This document shows, in pieces, positions 50,701 through 64,000 of a stretch of DNA of 64,000 nucleotides (its first letter is position 1; every line of letters begins with the position of its first letter). The notes below the pieces were generated by a model that saw nothing but the letters and a program-made list of their open reading frames with translations, made no database searches and was not told the DNA's origin. The DNA comes from Anisakis pegreffii (taxonomy: Eukaryota > Nematoda > Chromadorea > Rhabditida > Anisakidae): positions 96,342 to 160,341 of the forward strand of contig JAPYMA010000170.1 of NCBI GenBank assembly GCA_035041965.1, read 5' to 3'. Position numbers and translations under genes: made by a program.

Positions 50701-53700
50701 ACAGTCCCAGTAAACAAGGGTGTCAAACAAGGGGATACAATCTCCCCGAAACTTTTCACGGCATGCCTCGAAATGGTTCTTCGAGACATCGACTGGGATG
50801 GTGGTATCAGTATCAACGGTGAAATTCTGAATCATCTTCGATTCGCAGATGACATCGTGCTCATCGCTGAATCCACTAAGGAGCTCCAGGCCATGCTGAC
50901 GACGCTGAGCACCAAAAGTGCCGCCGTCGGCCTCAAACTCAACCGCATGAAAACTAAATTCATGCGCTCAGATATCACTCCTGCGGGCCAAATAGTGGTG
51001 GAAGGCGATGTAATTGAAGAAGTGAAAGAATATACCTATTTGGGGCAACTGGTGAATATGGACCGAGATATGAAGCCCGAACTAGCTCAAAGAATACGAT
51101 CCGGATGGAAGGCGTTCAACTCGATAAAGGATGTGCTAAAGGCCAAAATTGATGGATCTCTTCGTGCCCATCTGTATAACAACACAGTCTTGCCCGCGAT
51201 GCTCTATGCACGCGAAACGTGGGCAACGACAAAAACAGAAGAACAACGACTTATAACAACACAGAGGGCAATGGAGAGATGTATGTTAGGAATATCGTTG
51301 CGTGAGCACATCCGATGCGAGGAGATACGCCGGAGAACTGGGATAAGCGACGTAATCACAGAGTACAGGAAACAGAAGCTACGATGGGCAGGCCACGTAG
51401 CTCGAATGAATGACAACAGGTGGACCCGAGCAATTCTAGAATGGTACCCCCGAGAACAAAAACGACCGCTCGGAAGACCTCCAAAAAGGTGGCGAGACGA
51501 GATCGACAAGGCGATTGGTAAGACCTGGCAAAGGAAAGCAAGGTCGAGGACTGATTGGAAACGCATTGTGGCCAGCAACGTCAACAACGTTCGATAGCCT
51601 GGCCGATTCCAGTATTCCAGTATTCCTTAAATTTGTAACCTCAAGAAGTAAAACTGGTCGGAATGCGGAAGTTCGAAATCTTGAAAAATCGAATTCCGAC
51701 CGAACTGAGATTTCGATTGGATATTAACGTGATGTGTGCATAAGTTCGGTGAAGTCACTTCACAAATTGATGAAATTAAATTTATGCAATTTGCGTCACT
51801 TCTTAACTTCAAGCTGAAGACATTTATCAAACGGGTGTTTAACCTTCTAGAGCTAAAGCTTTTCACTTTAGGAACATGAATTCATATATTGAAAAAATTG
51901 AACCAAAGCACCCTTCATACACGGATGCTGTACCCTTCCGTAAATTTAGAAAAAATAGCTTCAGTTTATGTTTCAGAATTAAATCGTTTATAATTATTTG
52001 GAGGTATTCAGATTTACGTTCTTCTGCATAAAATTTTGAACCATAGAATAAAGTTATTCAAATCGTCTAAATTATTCGTCTAAATTTTCTGCAGATATGC
52101 CATAGATGATCCAGAAAGGTTTCGTCCAAAAATCATGATCGTGATTCTGATCAAAACAACGCTCTTATTTCGTCATCTTCTCTAAATATTCAGCAGCAGT
52201 TTGCACCAAGAACTGCTGAGATTCTATACAAAATACAAAAGTTTACACTGACGAACACTGTAAAAGATAAATCATGGATTATGCAAATATGAATTAAGAT
52301 AGAACAGAAACGCTCATCTTCTGTAACAAAAACGATTCAAATGAAAGTGAAGAAAATCTGTATTTGTTACTACTCTAAGAATCCTCTTGGGAAATTGGCT
52401 AAAAAATCGGAAAAGTGTCAGATTTCAAGGAAAGTAAGTTTGAATCTGTCTTGGTGAACACAAGATGAGTAACATTTTAAAAATTCCGACATTCATTTGA
52501 ACTGCTTCTATTAAAGACGTCAGCTCTGAAGTGCTAATGGCATGTATATGTGCATCAACAAATGAATAATGTAGCCATGGTAAATGCGAAAAAGTTCGTG
52601 GTAAATGTGAAATATTCCTAATATGAACAATCCAGGGGCAAATCTTACGGGGGCGAGCCTTCCGTAAACCCAACAGTACGATGAGAGTTGCACGGTTGTT
52701 CATGACTGTGATTTCCGGTAGTGTATGTCTGACACTTGATGATGTTATACATCAACCAATTAAAAAGACACGGAACCGATAAGCGATTTCCGGTAGTGTA
52801 AGTATGCCGTACACTTGATGATGTTATATATCAACAAGACACAGGATCGGTTTGAGGTTCGAAGTGAGACGAATCATTTCTTATCAGCTGAACTGATAAA
52901 TTGTTTGAATATTGAAAAATTACTGACGAAAATTACTCATTTGATTGGTACAATGTGAATATTCAATCAGTGAGTAATATGATAGTTCCCATTCATTCAG
53001 TCACGATCCGTCAACGTTTGTAAAAGTTAAAGAATAAGATCTGGACCATAGTGACGCTTTGAAATTCTCACGCTGGCTGATGCCTCACTAACAAGGACAA
53101 ATGTTGAAAGTTTTATCCTAAGTGGATGCTTTCAGTAATAATTTCAGTATATCTTACAAAGAGAGAAAATACAGAAAGCAGATAAAGGTGCAGTACAATT
53201 CATAGTGATCTTCGATATGTCCGATGTGAACATCAGCGATTATTTGAATCCTATTAGTACGCATATGAAACTATGGCAACTTCGATCTGTTATGTGGCAA
53301 GACTGGTACGTAGTGTTTCGCTTATTTATTGATGGGAAAATGGTGGATGGATATAATGCGATTGAACAGAAATTTGGATTTTAAGGAGGAAAGAATGCAA
53401 ATCAATCAGCCAAATAAAACATTTCTATTTTTGCCTGCAATAACGTGTAGATGACAAATTTTTTCGGTTTTCAAAATTTCTTGAGTCTCAGCTCACAATA
53501 ACATGCCTTCTGGCTTGAAGGGCGCCTTTTCAGTTCAAAAAATGACTTGAACAATATTTGGGTCAAACTGTTTATCGCCTGAGACGCCAGATTCACTATT
53601 TTTAGACTTCGGATTTTCCGAAGTCCAAACCCTCAGAAAGACGTCTCTTAGTGTAAATCCAACCCATGTGGAAGCTCGCTTTAAAGAGATCAGTTTGATA

Positions 53701-55104
53701 TGTGCTGCGTTAGATTGCTTCTTGTCTAGGTCTCGTGTATGTCCAGGTTAAGGGTGAGAACGTTCAACCAAATTTCCTTCGATAACTTGCAGATGTGTTG
53801 TTTTTCCATCCACAAAGATACGATTTTGAGGGTTAAGAAAACTTCGAAAGTAAAAATTCATGTACAAGCTGATGCTCTTCAAGCGATGTTCCATTTAGCC
53901 TATTCCTAGAGAACGAGACATATTTTCGTGAGTTGGCACATGCACTTTCCGGGAATTCTCCCTACAAAATACATTAATATGTAAATGTGTACTTACTTGT
54001 ACATATCTTTAGAAAATACATGGAATAATAAAAGTTTATTATTGCTGTTTAGCTGAATTAGATAATGGTTTTTTCAGGTATCCAGGAATGGTCCAAAAAA
54101 TATTTCTAGTCAATCCACCGAAACTAGTTAGTGCTCTATGGGGACTGGTGAAAAGGTTTCTAAACGATAAAAACTGTAATTTGGTTGAGATTGTTGGAAA
54201 CAACAAAGAACTATTGCAATATCTTCCGAAATCATTTGTACCTAAGGAATTCGGAGGTATTGTGCCGTATTTCTCAGTGCTATGTTAGGCTTATCATAGT
54301 GCTGTGGTTGTTATCAACGATATTTTGATAATTTTTTCATAATCGCACTGATCTCATTTTGCAGATCGAGAATCTCGTCTCTCGTCGAATCCCTTCATTC
54401 TGTTTGGTTTATGAAACTGAAAGACTGATTTTTATCGATGTAATTGGTCTAGATTTTGAAATTAGATCTTTGTTGACAAATTGAGGTGATTTCGTGAATA
54501 GTGTACCGCCTGGCGATGAGTCCGGAATGAGCCGAAGACGGAAAATCACAGCAGATGATCATTTACGCTCGTATGAGGTGTATCGGAAGAAAGGCATCCC
54601 ACGAGCCAAGCCCAATCACCAGGTATCCATTTTCTCCACTGCTTATTCACCATCAACATAGTATATCCTTGATATATCAACGAAATCAACTCGTCATCTG
54701 ATCGCAAAAATTACAAATTGAATGAAGAATTCATCATCTGTTCGCCATTTGGATCTCAAAAATTTTTTCTCAAATTTAGGAAAGTTAATTGTTCGTTGCA
54801 AATTGAACCGCGTCAAATTCAGGATATTGCAACCAAAAGTGCGTTTACGTATGTTGTTGATGTGCCGTCTGGTCATGTACTGTTATGGGATTTTAGTGCT
54901 AATCATGAAGTGGATTTTATGATTTATGTGGATGGCAATAAGCGAAAGTTAGTCTATCCACGATTGAGACTCATCTCTACGAAACTTCCCGAAGAGGGTT
55001 GCATTGAGAATCTGCCACCAAACCAATACACATTCGAGTTTTATAATGGTAGCAACTTCTTCAATCTCAAACTAGATTATTCGATTTCAGTTGCACCCGT
55101 TTAA
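47719..55104 (+). CDS. CRAL-TRIO (SEC14) and GOLD domain protein, CGR-1/CTG family
   Basis: Seven exons, all with GT...AG ends and consistent phase: 47719-47898, 48062-48256, 49172-49240, 53148-53305, 54078-54256, 54486-54622 and 54823-55104. The product is 399 residues, close to the length expected for the family. The first exon encodes an N-terminal CRAL-TRIO helical segment (NTDFNLNRWIRGYDHDIDRI). Exons 2-5 encode the lipid-binding SEC14 fold (SDQHNAFLFVERAWSQPKE, VQFIVIFDMSDVNISDY, YPGMVQKIFLVNPPKL, VPKEFGG). The last exon encodes a GOLD domain (VPSGHVLLWDFSANHEVDF, LRLISTKLPEEG, YTFEFYNGSNFFNLKLDYS). Family members are cytosolic lipid-exchange or sensing proteins; in C. elegans CGR-1 acts in Ras signalling and CTG proteins are its relatives. 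Which paralogue this is cannot be decided by eye. The start at 47719 is the first ATG; the upstream TTG is not used. Intron 3 (3.9 kb) houses a LINE. Confidence 0.93.
49661..49723. repeat. partial MITE-like element at the LINE insertion site
   Basis: GGTGATGGTAACCGACCGAA and a following GGTCGG-rich stretch match the ends and interior of the elements at 24585 and 55112. Similar GGTCGG/CCGACCGAA motifs resume after the LINE at 51655-51720, so the LINE appears to have inserted into such an element. The distal terminus is not clearly preserved. Confidence 0.5.
49724..51635 (+). mobile_element. 5'-truncated RTE-clade LINE with 8-bp target-site duplication
   Basis: The element lies between identical TAAATTTG copies (49724-49731 and 51628-51635). 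It lacks the 5' endonuclease region, keeps the reverse transcriptase and ends in a short tandem ATTCCAGT tail (about 51605-51626), as RTE elements characteristically do instead of poly-A. It is in the same orientation as the host gene and within intron 3 of the CRAL-TRIO/GOLD gene. Confidence 0.88.
49732..51597 (+). pseudogene. RTE LINE reverse transcriptase, truncated and frameshifted
   Basis: A 555-codon frame from 49930 to 51597 covers the reverse transcriptase. Visible motifs include RPICLLSQIYKL, motif A FVDYEKAFDSVE, motif B KGVKQGDTISPKLF, motif C LRFADDIVLIAE and a C-terminal GRPPKRWRDEID typical of RTE proteins. Coding homology continues upstream: this frame is open back to about 49804, and before that a different frame (RFSEETKRLMERRKSLKRNK) reads to about 49830, implying a one-base frameshift near 49831. 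The apurinic endonuclease domain is absent, so the copy cannot be autonomous. Confidence 0.9.
52708..52850. repeat. tandem duplication of a roughly 75-bp unit in intron 3
   Basis: GATTTCCGGTAGTGTA...ACACTTGATGATGTTATA(C/T)ATCAAC...GACAC occurs at 52708-52778 and again at 52783-52850 with a few differences. Confidence 0.85.
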
Positions 55105-55111
55105 TTTGTGA

Positions 55112-55271
55112 TAGTGATGGTAACCGAAATTTGGGTTTGGTTTGAACTCAACTGGATTGGACCTTCTTTAAACTTACTTATTCGGTATTCCGACTGAGTT
55201 TCAAAATTTTGGGCCGGAAGCAACAGAATCCATTTTTTGAGATTCCAAACATTGATCGCTTACCATCACTA
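55112..55271. repeat. MITE-like element in the CRAL-TRIO gene 3' flank
   Basis: The left end TAGTGATGGTAA is an exact reverse complement of the right end TTACCATCACTA. The 160-bp interior carries ATTCCGACTGAGTT and AAAATTTTGGGCCGG motifs shared with relatives at 24.6 and 49.7 kb. It starts eight bases after the stop codon of the CRAL-TRIO/GOLD gene, so it is probably part of that 3' UTR. Confidence 0.75.
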
Positions 55272-56692
55272 GTTTATGGTGTACTCATATGATTAACTCG
55301 TGCGTATTCAACATTCTGTTTAATTTTTCGCTTATCCATATGATGTATCGTTTTGTTCTTAACTACGATGATGTATTATCGCTGTATTATTAAAAGTATT
55401 ATAATCGCTGTATTATTGCTGCATTACATTATCAATTTTTATGTTATTTCTGCTAACGTTGTACTTTGTTTCGCTTTGAACGACGAATTTGAAAGACTTG
55501 TTATTTCGGAGCGTTTTCCTCCGTAACAACTATTGTTCCGTATTTAAAGGTACGGAAAGTAAGCGTCAAAACCTGGATTTTCAAATGAGCTGAAGGTATC
55601 GAACATCGATTTTATGGTTATTACTTTCCCTAATCCAAAATATTGTATATATGCTGATCTGATCAGGTTTCTTATACTCGAACGTGTGCCGATTAATGTC
55701 ATTCAAGGGTGACAATTTTCATCATTACGTTCATCGCACTTATCAGTGGCAAATACATACGATGAATGCTATTGTGCAATTTGTGATATTTTTACAAACA
55801 CCGACAGCATTTTTCCAAGTGTTATAGTTTAGGTATCGAATCACTGATCATTCAGACTACACGATTTTGCAGTCAGAAGCGATTCTAGTATACTTCGTAG
55901 ATTGTGCTTAAAATTCATAAATTTTGCATATGACACATGTAAATGATAAATTAAGATTGAGAATGACAATAAATTCGTGAATCCAAATAAATATTTTGAA
56001 TAACATTGAATATATTTTGACTGCATCATTGAATATATTCTCAAAATCAATTTCTCGATTGTTCTTTACTTATAATCATAATACGTTTTATTATGCACCA
56101 ATAGTGATAATATGCTAAAAAACAAAAGAATTCTCGATTGTTTGCATATCATAAACGCACGTATCACAAACAATTGGTATGCATCATTGAGTACTGAATA
56201 CGAGCAATGAAACAATAAACAGTTTCAAAATAGCCACGCAAACGAAGCAATTCCAAGTATAGCAATCACTTATCAGTTGCAAGAGAAGAAATCGTCACTC
56301 CAAAGGATGATAACTTCCCTACAAGGCACCATCCAGTCGCTGTTTTTACGATACGTATAGAGTGGTGCTCAAAGAGCACTACATCACTGGTATTGCCATG
56401 AGTATGCAAACGCACTGTGTAAAACACTCAGTGGGTGTAGCTGTCGCACAACGTTTTTATCAGTTATCACTGATAATGCTCAACATTCTATCTCGCCAAT
56501 AAGCATTCAAAGAGGGACATATGGCTGAGGTAATAGCCAATGAAACTGCAGATAGCATGCGCCAATTCCAGGAACCGTTGCGTGAACGTTATTCAAACCA
56601 TTCGAAAGCATCTGATGCGTCTCGTAAGGTGTAGTGACTCCATCTCCATCTGCTTTTCTCTGCTCTCTACATAAACTACTGCGGTGTCGACA
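55272..56692. other. spacer upstream of actin
   Basis: No gene seen. It presumably contains the actin promoter; I recognise no TATA box or other control motif near the start codon with confidence. Confidence 0.4.
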
Positions 56693-59476
<2,784 letters not shown>

Positions 59477-60309
59477 ACTTTTTAAATTGTAACATCTCCT
59501 AAAACTGTAATAATCTTCACTGCTAATTATCAACAGTCACCACAATCGAACCTATAATCGTTATGACAAGATATAATAACTTCCACAATTTCTGAAGAAT
59601 TTTCAACAAGCACAATCTTGTGGAATTGTTTTCGTTGTGGAACTTCAAAACGGGTGACACTAATAAAACAAGATTACTAATTCAGAGAAAGAGGGAAGGT
59701 GACAATGTTGAAACAGTGATCGAGCATCCATTTTCTTAGCTTATTTATTTCTTAATTTCAACATAACGAAAGAGCAACTAATAAATTCTATTATATATCA
59801 CTTGTCCGATTGTATTATACTCTAATTGATACGATTGTGTTCGATTCCTCGCTCATGAAAGGAACGCTGTCTACAAATTGCATTTCTGCTTCAGTTCAAA
59901 TTCTACTTATAGTTGGTATCCTTGAAACTCAGGTAAATCATATACCGAAATAACAAATTCATGCGATATTTTCAAACGTCATTAATGAAGCTCTAAATAA
60001 AATGATTCTTCTTATTTATGAACAAATAAAGAAACGTGGCATGCAGTGACAGAAAACGAGAGTGATGAAATTACAATCAGTTTATAAATAATGAAACGAG
60101 AACACTGATATTCAACAATTCGATATTAGAGGGAGATGTGTACAGCTTACATTAGTAATTCCACAAACATAATACGAATTAAACAACAATTATTAAATAA
60201 ATGATAAACTTAATCAGACAAATTAAAAATCACGAATTTCAGAAACACACTTCAGATCCACCCAGCATGATATCATGAAAAACTTAAGTAGGGAATTTTC
60301 ATTAGTCCA
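59477..60309. other. convergent intergenic region (actin / RPA1-like)
   Basis: It contains the actin 3' UTR with AATAAA at 59662 and the undefined 3' end of the minus-strand RPA1-like gene. Possible terminal RPA1 exons (the DBD-C end and the C-terminal OB fold) must lie here, but I could not assign them. Confidence 0.4.
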
Positions 60310-63300
60310 GCACTTGAAAATAATCCCAAGGTTATTTCACTGTTACATCCCACAACCCTGGAAAGCTCATATAATAAATAACGAAGTCTGAACTGCGGTG
60401 CACAATCGAAATCTGCACGGTGATTTTTTTTGCCCACTTCTCTGTAACAATCAATTGAGATTATTAAAACGATGACCGAAAATGAACACATCAAACTAAT
60501 CACTCTTCAAGACGCACGCTCTGAGAATGAAAAGGAAAAAAGGGTGACGAACAAAAACAGCGAAGAATACACGTAAACTGTTAAACAATACAAAATCTCT
60601 AATCAATACTCCCTTATAAAATACTTTATTTTCGATTTTGCTTTAACGATCAATACCAAAAAGCGCCACTGCTCAACAACATCTTGAACTGAGCTTACGT
60701 AAACCACGCTGGTAGTCACAACGATTATCACATTCACGAAGCTAATGGATTGGTACTTCCCTTAAGACATTAGTGCCCGAACCGAATTGGATAATCATGG
60801 ATGGTTACTGCTAAAGATACAATATTTTGTAAATTGTAAGATTTCCTTGAGACACGAATATTGAACTGCTATTCAGATTCATAACATTTCACTAATTTTA
60901 GCAGCGCTTTACATATACTCCAAGACAATTTATATTCAGAAATGAACACAATAAAAAAGTGACATGAATAGTTACCATTACGGGAGGGAACGAAATTAGT
61001 AACAGACACACGCCAAGATGAGACGTTGCACAAGATGACCTGATGTATGACCTAATGACAGATACAAGACAAGAAACCTTCTTGAACATTGCTTCAGTAC
61101 GCGAGAAGAACAAATGAATGCAAAACTGCATGAAATAATATTACAAGACAAAATAAACCACTTGATCACATCCCTATCGATAATTCACTACTAGGAATAA
61201 CTGATCTCTGCTCTCAAAATGCCTAAATCCGCTGATATTGAAGTAAAATTTTTCATGCATCTTTTCGAAATAGATGCAGTCAGTCTGTATTGCAATAAAG
61301 AACGGGGCCAAACGGCGTTTTGGAAATCAAACACAACGCAAATAATTTAACTACAAATGACTTAATGAATCGAAACAAAATATTACAAGACAAAATAAAC
61401 GATTGGTTAGCTAGATTGAATAGTGACCGTACAGAGAGATGTGGGAATTGAGCGGACAGATCCAAGAAAATCAAATTCAAAATCTTCAAATTTTTCATCT
61501 CTCCAGAACACAACCTCTCAAACCTTCAGAGATTTTAATTGAGTGCATTCAAATTTTCATAGGAATGAAAGTGTGTGCGGAGTATTAAACGCACATAAAC
61601 GAATGAGTTGATTTGAAAGCGATAGGAATGAAGCGTCTGTATTTTCATTGTACCATTCTCTCAAACGGTCCACTTCGGGAAGTTCCATAGTAGTATCGAG
61701 TTTAGTTGATGCATTTGTTGTCAAGTTTATCGACCTTAGAAGCTCAATTCTTTTTCAGATGGTGTTTAATAACACGGAAATGCACCGATACGAAATCAGC
61801 AAACCATCTTTTCTTAAGAAAAGTCATATTTCACAATCAGTCGGAACCATTCTCATGGAGTCGCTGAGCAGAACAAAGTACCCAAAACAAAGAGCAACAA
61901 TCGGTCGGAAAGTGACTGATACCTTGATAGCTTCGAACCAGAACCCGTTTCACGACAATCACTTTTGATTCGGAAGATAGGGCGAAATTTTTGGCACGAT
62001 CACCCCACAATGTAATTGGAACAGTTCTTAACGAATCATCGACAAGTTGCAAGTCACGTTTGCACAACGATTCACCCATCTTACCGATTAAACTCCTCGT
62101 TTCACCAATTTCTCTTATCACACCAATCACATCTAAAATACGGATCTATTCGTTTAATTTAAAAACAATTTGTCACATTATACGATTGAAAAATTTCAAC
62201 TGCAAATTTATAAAATAAATAATTACCAGCAGGCAAACACTACTTTCCGATGAGGATATATTTGATGATATTTGTTCAAAAAACGAATTAACTTCTCACG
62301 AAAACGATCAACAATTCGATATGCAACGAACCAACTTCCGCATCGACAAACTTCGGTAAGTCTTTTATGCATACAAAATTGAACGAAAGTTTCGGTGATG
62401 AAATTTCTGGTCGATCGGCATATTCAATTATCCGAACACATAGAGAGACGTATTGAAATATGACAAGCCGTGAAAATTTGTGATATAAATTAAAGTGAAT
62501 ATGAATTGTGCATTCAAAATATGTTTCGGCAAATCGTGTTTTGTTAATGCTTCGAAATGAATCGAGCGCAATGAAGGGAGCAACATATAAAAGTACTAAT
62601 ATTCTATGCAGATCTTCAAGGCAGTTTGCATCTATAAAGTGATATCCGTACAACTTTCAATAAAACATGACGGATATGAAATAAACACCTACCTACCTCA
62701 GTATCTCTAGTCACAATCACTTCCATATCGTATTGACTCCGTTTGAATCGCTTTGTGACAGGCTTCACTGATGCTCTTCTTATGTAATACATCTGATGTT
62801 AACAACTATCATTCAAGTTAGAACAGCAGAAATTAATTGAATACAAGAACCAATTTAAGAGTCATTGATGAAAATCAGAAAAAACATCCAGTACAATAGG
62901 ATAGTTTAGTTCGGCGGAATAAAACCGAATGAATCTCAAACGAAATTCAAAAATTCACTTTATCAAGTTTGACTATCTCACTATCATCAACTTTATACGC
63001 GTCTTGATTAAAAGCACATATTCGTATTTCAATGCCATCATCATCAACACCCGAAAATGCGAACACACTCGTTCCTCGGAACTGTCTCATCTGAATGTGA
63101 ATATGAAGGAATACTCCACTTACCGCGATTTAATATACTGTCGGTAGAAACGAAATACTTTTATTTAAGGATACGAATTTAAAATTTTTTGAAAGTAGCA
63201 TCATGAACATCAAAATGCACACATTGGAATAAAGAATGCTGTTATCAGATCTGCATGTGATTCATATGCTCAAGGACAACAAAAGATCAATAAAACTAAC

Positions 63301-63405
63301 TGACCTCATCCACAGAAACAACTTTTATACACAGTCGCCAATTTCGACAATACGGAGTGAGTAATTTTATTGGTGTTATGTTACTGCATTCATTCGAACT
63401 ACTAC
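60310..63405 (-). CDS. rpa-1: replication protein A 70-kDa subunit-like (partial, diverged)
   Basis: Minus-strand exons in agreeing phase: 63405-63305, 63090-62959, 62792-62693, 62406-62332 and 62132-61923. They encode OB fold A (ITPIKLLTPYCRNWRLCIKV; GIEIRICAFNQDAYK; MYYIRRASVKPVTKRF) and OB fold B (KLSFNFVCIKDLPKF; DVIGVIREIGETR; LVDDSLRTVPITLWGDRAKN). Further exons, less certain, are about 61734-61601 (TTMELPEVDRLREWYNEN), 61498-61428, 61284-61202, 61125-61078 (ICSSRVLKQCSRR) and 60441 to about 60310 (HRADFDCAPQFRLRYLLYEL). They resemble OB fold C and its zinc ribbon. RPA1 is the main single-strand DNA-binding subunit in nuclear replication and repair. The join between 61923 and 61734 is out of phase in my model and the 3' end was not found. 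Sequence is more divergent than usual for RPA1. Confidence 0.75.
60673..60741 (-). CDS. possible short Cys-rich terminal exon
   Basis: After an ATTAG acceptor the minus strand reads LRECDNRCDYQRGLRKLSSR followed by CC and a stop. It lies within an assigned intron of the RPA1-like gene. The peptide looks protein-like, but no partner exon or family is recognised. It may be an alternative terminal exon, a nested gene remnant or chance. Confidence 0.2.
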   Translation of the reverse strand, partial: LRECDNRCDYQRGLRKLSSRCC

Positions 63406-63617
63406 CTACAATATTGAACAGTGACAATAGCACAGCAATATTAACTGATATTATAATGATCGTTGGTATCAACTGCTGGTAGGGAATGCCTTTTTGGGGT
63501 GTTTTTCGAGTCCCTCTTCCTACAAATCATTGGCATACATATGGAAAAGTGGCCCTAGACCTCTATAATTCTTGAGCTGTTCAAGGAAATTTGAACTTCA
63601 TGAAGATGGAGGACTCC

Positions 63618-63745
63618 TTGCGTTAATATCGTTAGTAGGAAGAAAGATGCCGACGAAGGAAGAACGTGATATTTTTGACATTGGGGAGGCGTAAACTCAC
63701 AGTGAGCTGTAGTGGCTAGTTAAATAAACGAATGAATAATAATGG
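63618..63745 (+). repeat. short dispersed repeat, copy 2
   Basis: Matches the element at 27424-27560, including GAAGGAAGAACGTGATATTT, GGGGAGGCGTAAACTC and a TAAATAAACGAATGAATAAT tail. It lies in the presumed 5' intron of the RPA1-like gene. Confidence 0.55.
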
Positions 63746-63911
63746 TCATAATAGTAACAATAACAAGACGATTAGCAAAACACAAAAATAACATCATAAC
63801 GCTACGTTCTTCTCAATCGCTTGCTTAGCTAAGTTAATCTTGCGTAATAATTAGTACTGAGTTGAAGGTTTCAACGAAATTCATGTATAGGGATGAACAA
63901 ATGTTTCAGAC

Positions 63912-64000
63912 TCGATGTAGACGGCGTCTTCGGTGCAATTGTGGATGGTGTCACATCGCGCTGAGGTGTTGTTTTATTTTCCACTGGGATGTCCTCATGC
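63912..64000 (-). CDS. candidate linker exon of the RPA1-like gene (runs off the window)
   Basis: The minus strand reads VENKTTPQRDVTPSTIAPKT then PSTS, a Thr/Pro/Ser-rich sequence like the flexible linker between the N-terminal OB fold and OB fold A of RPA1. A weak donor (A|GTCTGA) would give the phase needed by the next exon at 63405. The N-terminal OB fold would lie to the right of the window. Confidence 0.4.

Noticed and set aside
51204..51587. Minus-strand frames opposite the LINE
   Set aside because: Antisense of the reverse transcriptase coding sequence, with no independent features.
54718..54822. Extending the last CRAL-TRIO/GOLD exon upstream through the open frame
   Set aside because: Splice phase and alignment with family members place the acceptor at ATTCAG|GAT (54822/54823); the upstream residues do not match the family.

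Overview
This is AT-rich eukaryotic DNA, most probably from a parasitic nematode and plausibly an ascaridoid such as Toxocara. Coding sequence is cut by many introns with GT...AG ends, the shortest about 47-60 nt. Acceptors look like TTTCAG, and at least one start codon sits directly on an acceptor, as in spliced-leader genes. One gene encodes a Thr/Ser-rich mucin studded with ShKT (SXC, six-cysteine) domains, the architecture of the secreted TES-120-type surface-coat mucins of Toxocara. A CRAL-TRIO/GOLD protein resembling the nematode CGR-1/CTG family and an RTE-clade LINE fit the same assignment. The organism is inferred from these families, not proven.

Layout. 1-9980: mostly gene-poor, with a diverged tandem duplication (256-945), one possible exon at the left edge and a few phase-compatible minus-strand exons of an unrecognised protein near 8.2-8.7 kb. 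9985-15410: a 5.4-kb GT-rich minisatellite built on a 113-bp unit with a 1,433-bp higher-order duplication. 16051-19680 (minus): two-exon ShKT mucin, whose signal-peptide exon was recovered by splice-phase matching. 20-39.6 kb: gene-poor and repeat-rich, with 16-bp repeat arrays flanking a TATA-bearing core, a large AT palindrome, two diverged copies of a segmental duplication, a MITE-like family, diverged tandem arrays and a LINE 3' fragment. 39647-43120 (plus): three-exon EGF-domain protein with a hydrophobic C-terminus. 47719-55104 (plus): seven-exon CRAL-TRIO/GOLD gene carrying a 5'-truncated RTE LINE with target-site duplication in its third intron and a MITE-like element just after its stop codon. 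56693-59476 (plus): complete eight-exon divergent actin, 378 residues, with a two-residue insertion in the DNase-I loop. 60310 to the right edge (minus): exons of a diverged replication protein A large subunit, convergent with the actin gene; its 5' end probably lies beyond the window.

The genes do not form one pathway: a secreted mucin, a secreted or surface EGF protein, a phosphoinositide/lipid-binding SEC14-type protein, a cytoskeletal actin paralogue and a DNA replication/repair factor, separated by long repeat-rich spacers. No CRISPR array, prokaryotic operon, tRNA or rRNA was seen. The most noteworthy items are the hierarchically repeated mucin gene, the higher-order GT minisatellite, the divergent actin and the diverged RPA1-like gene.
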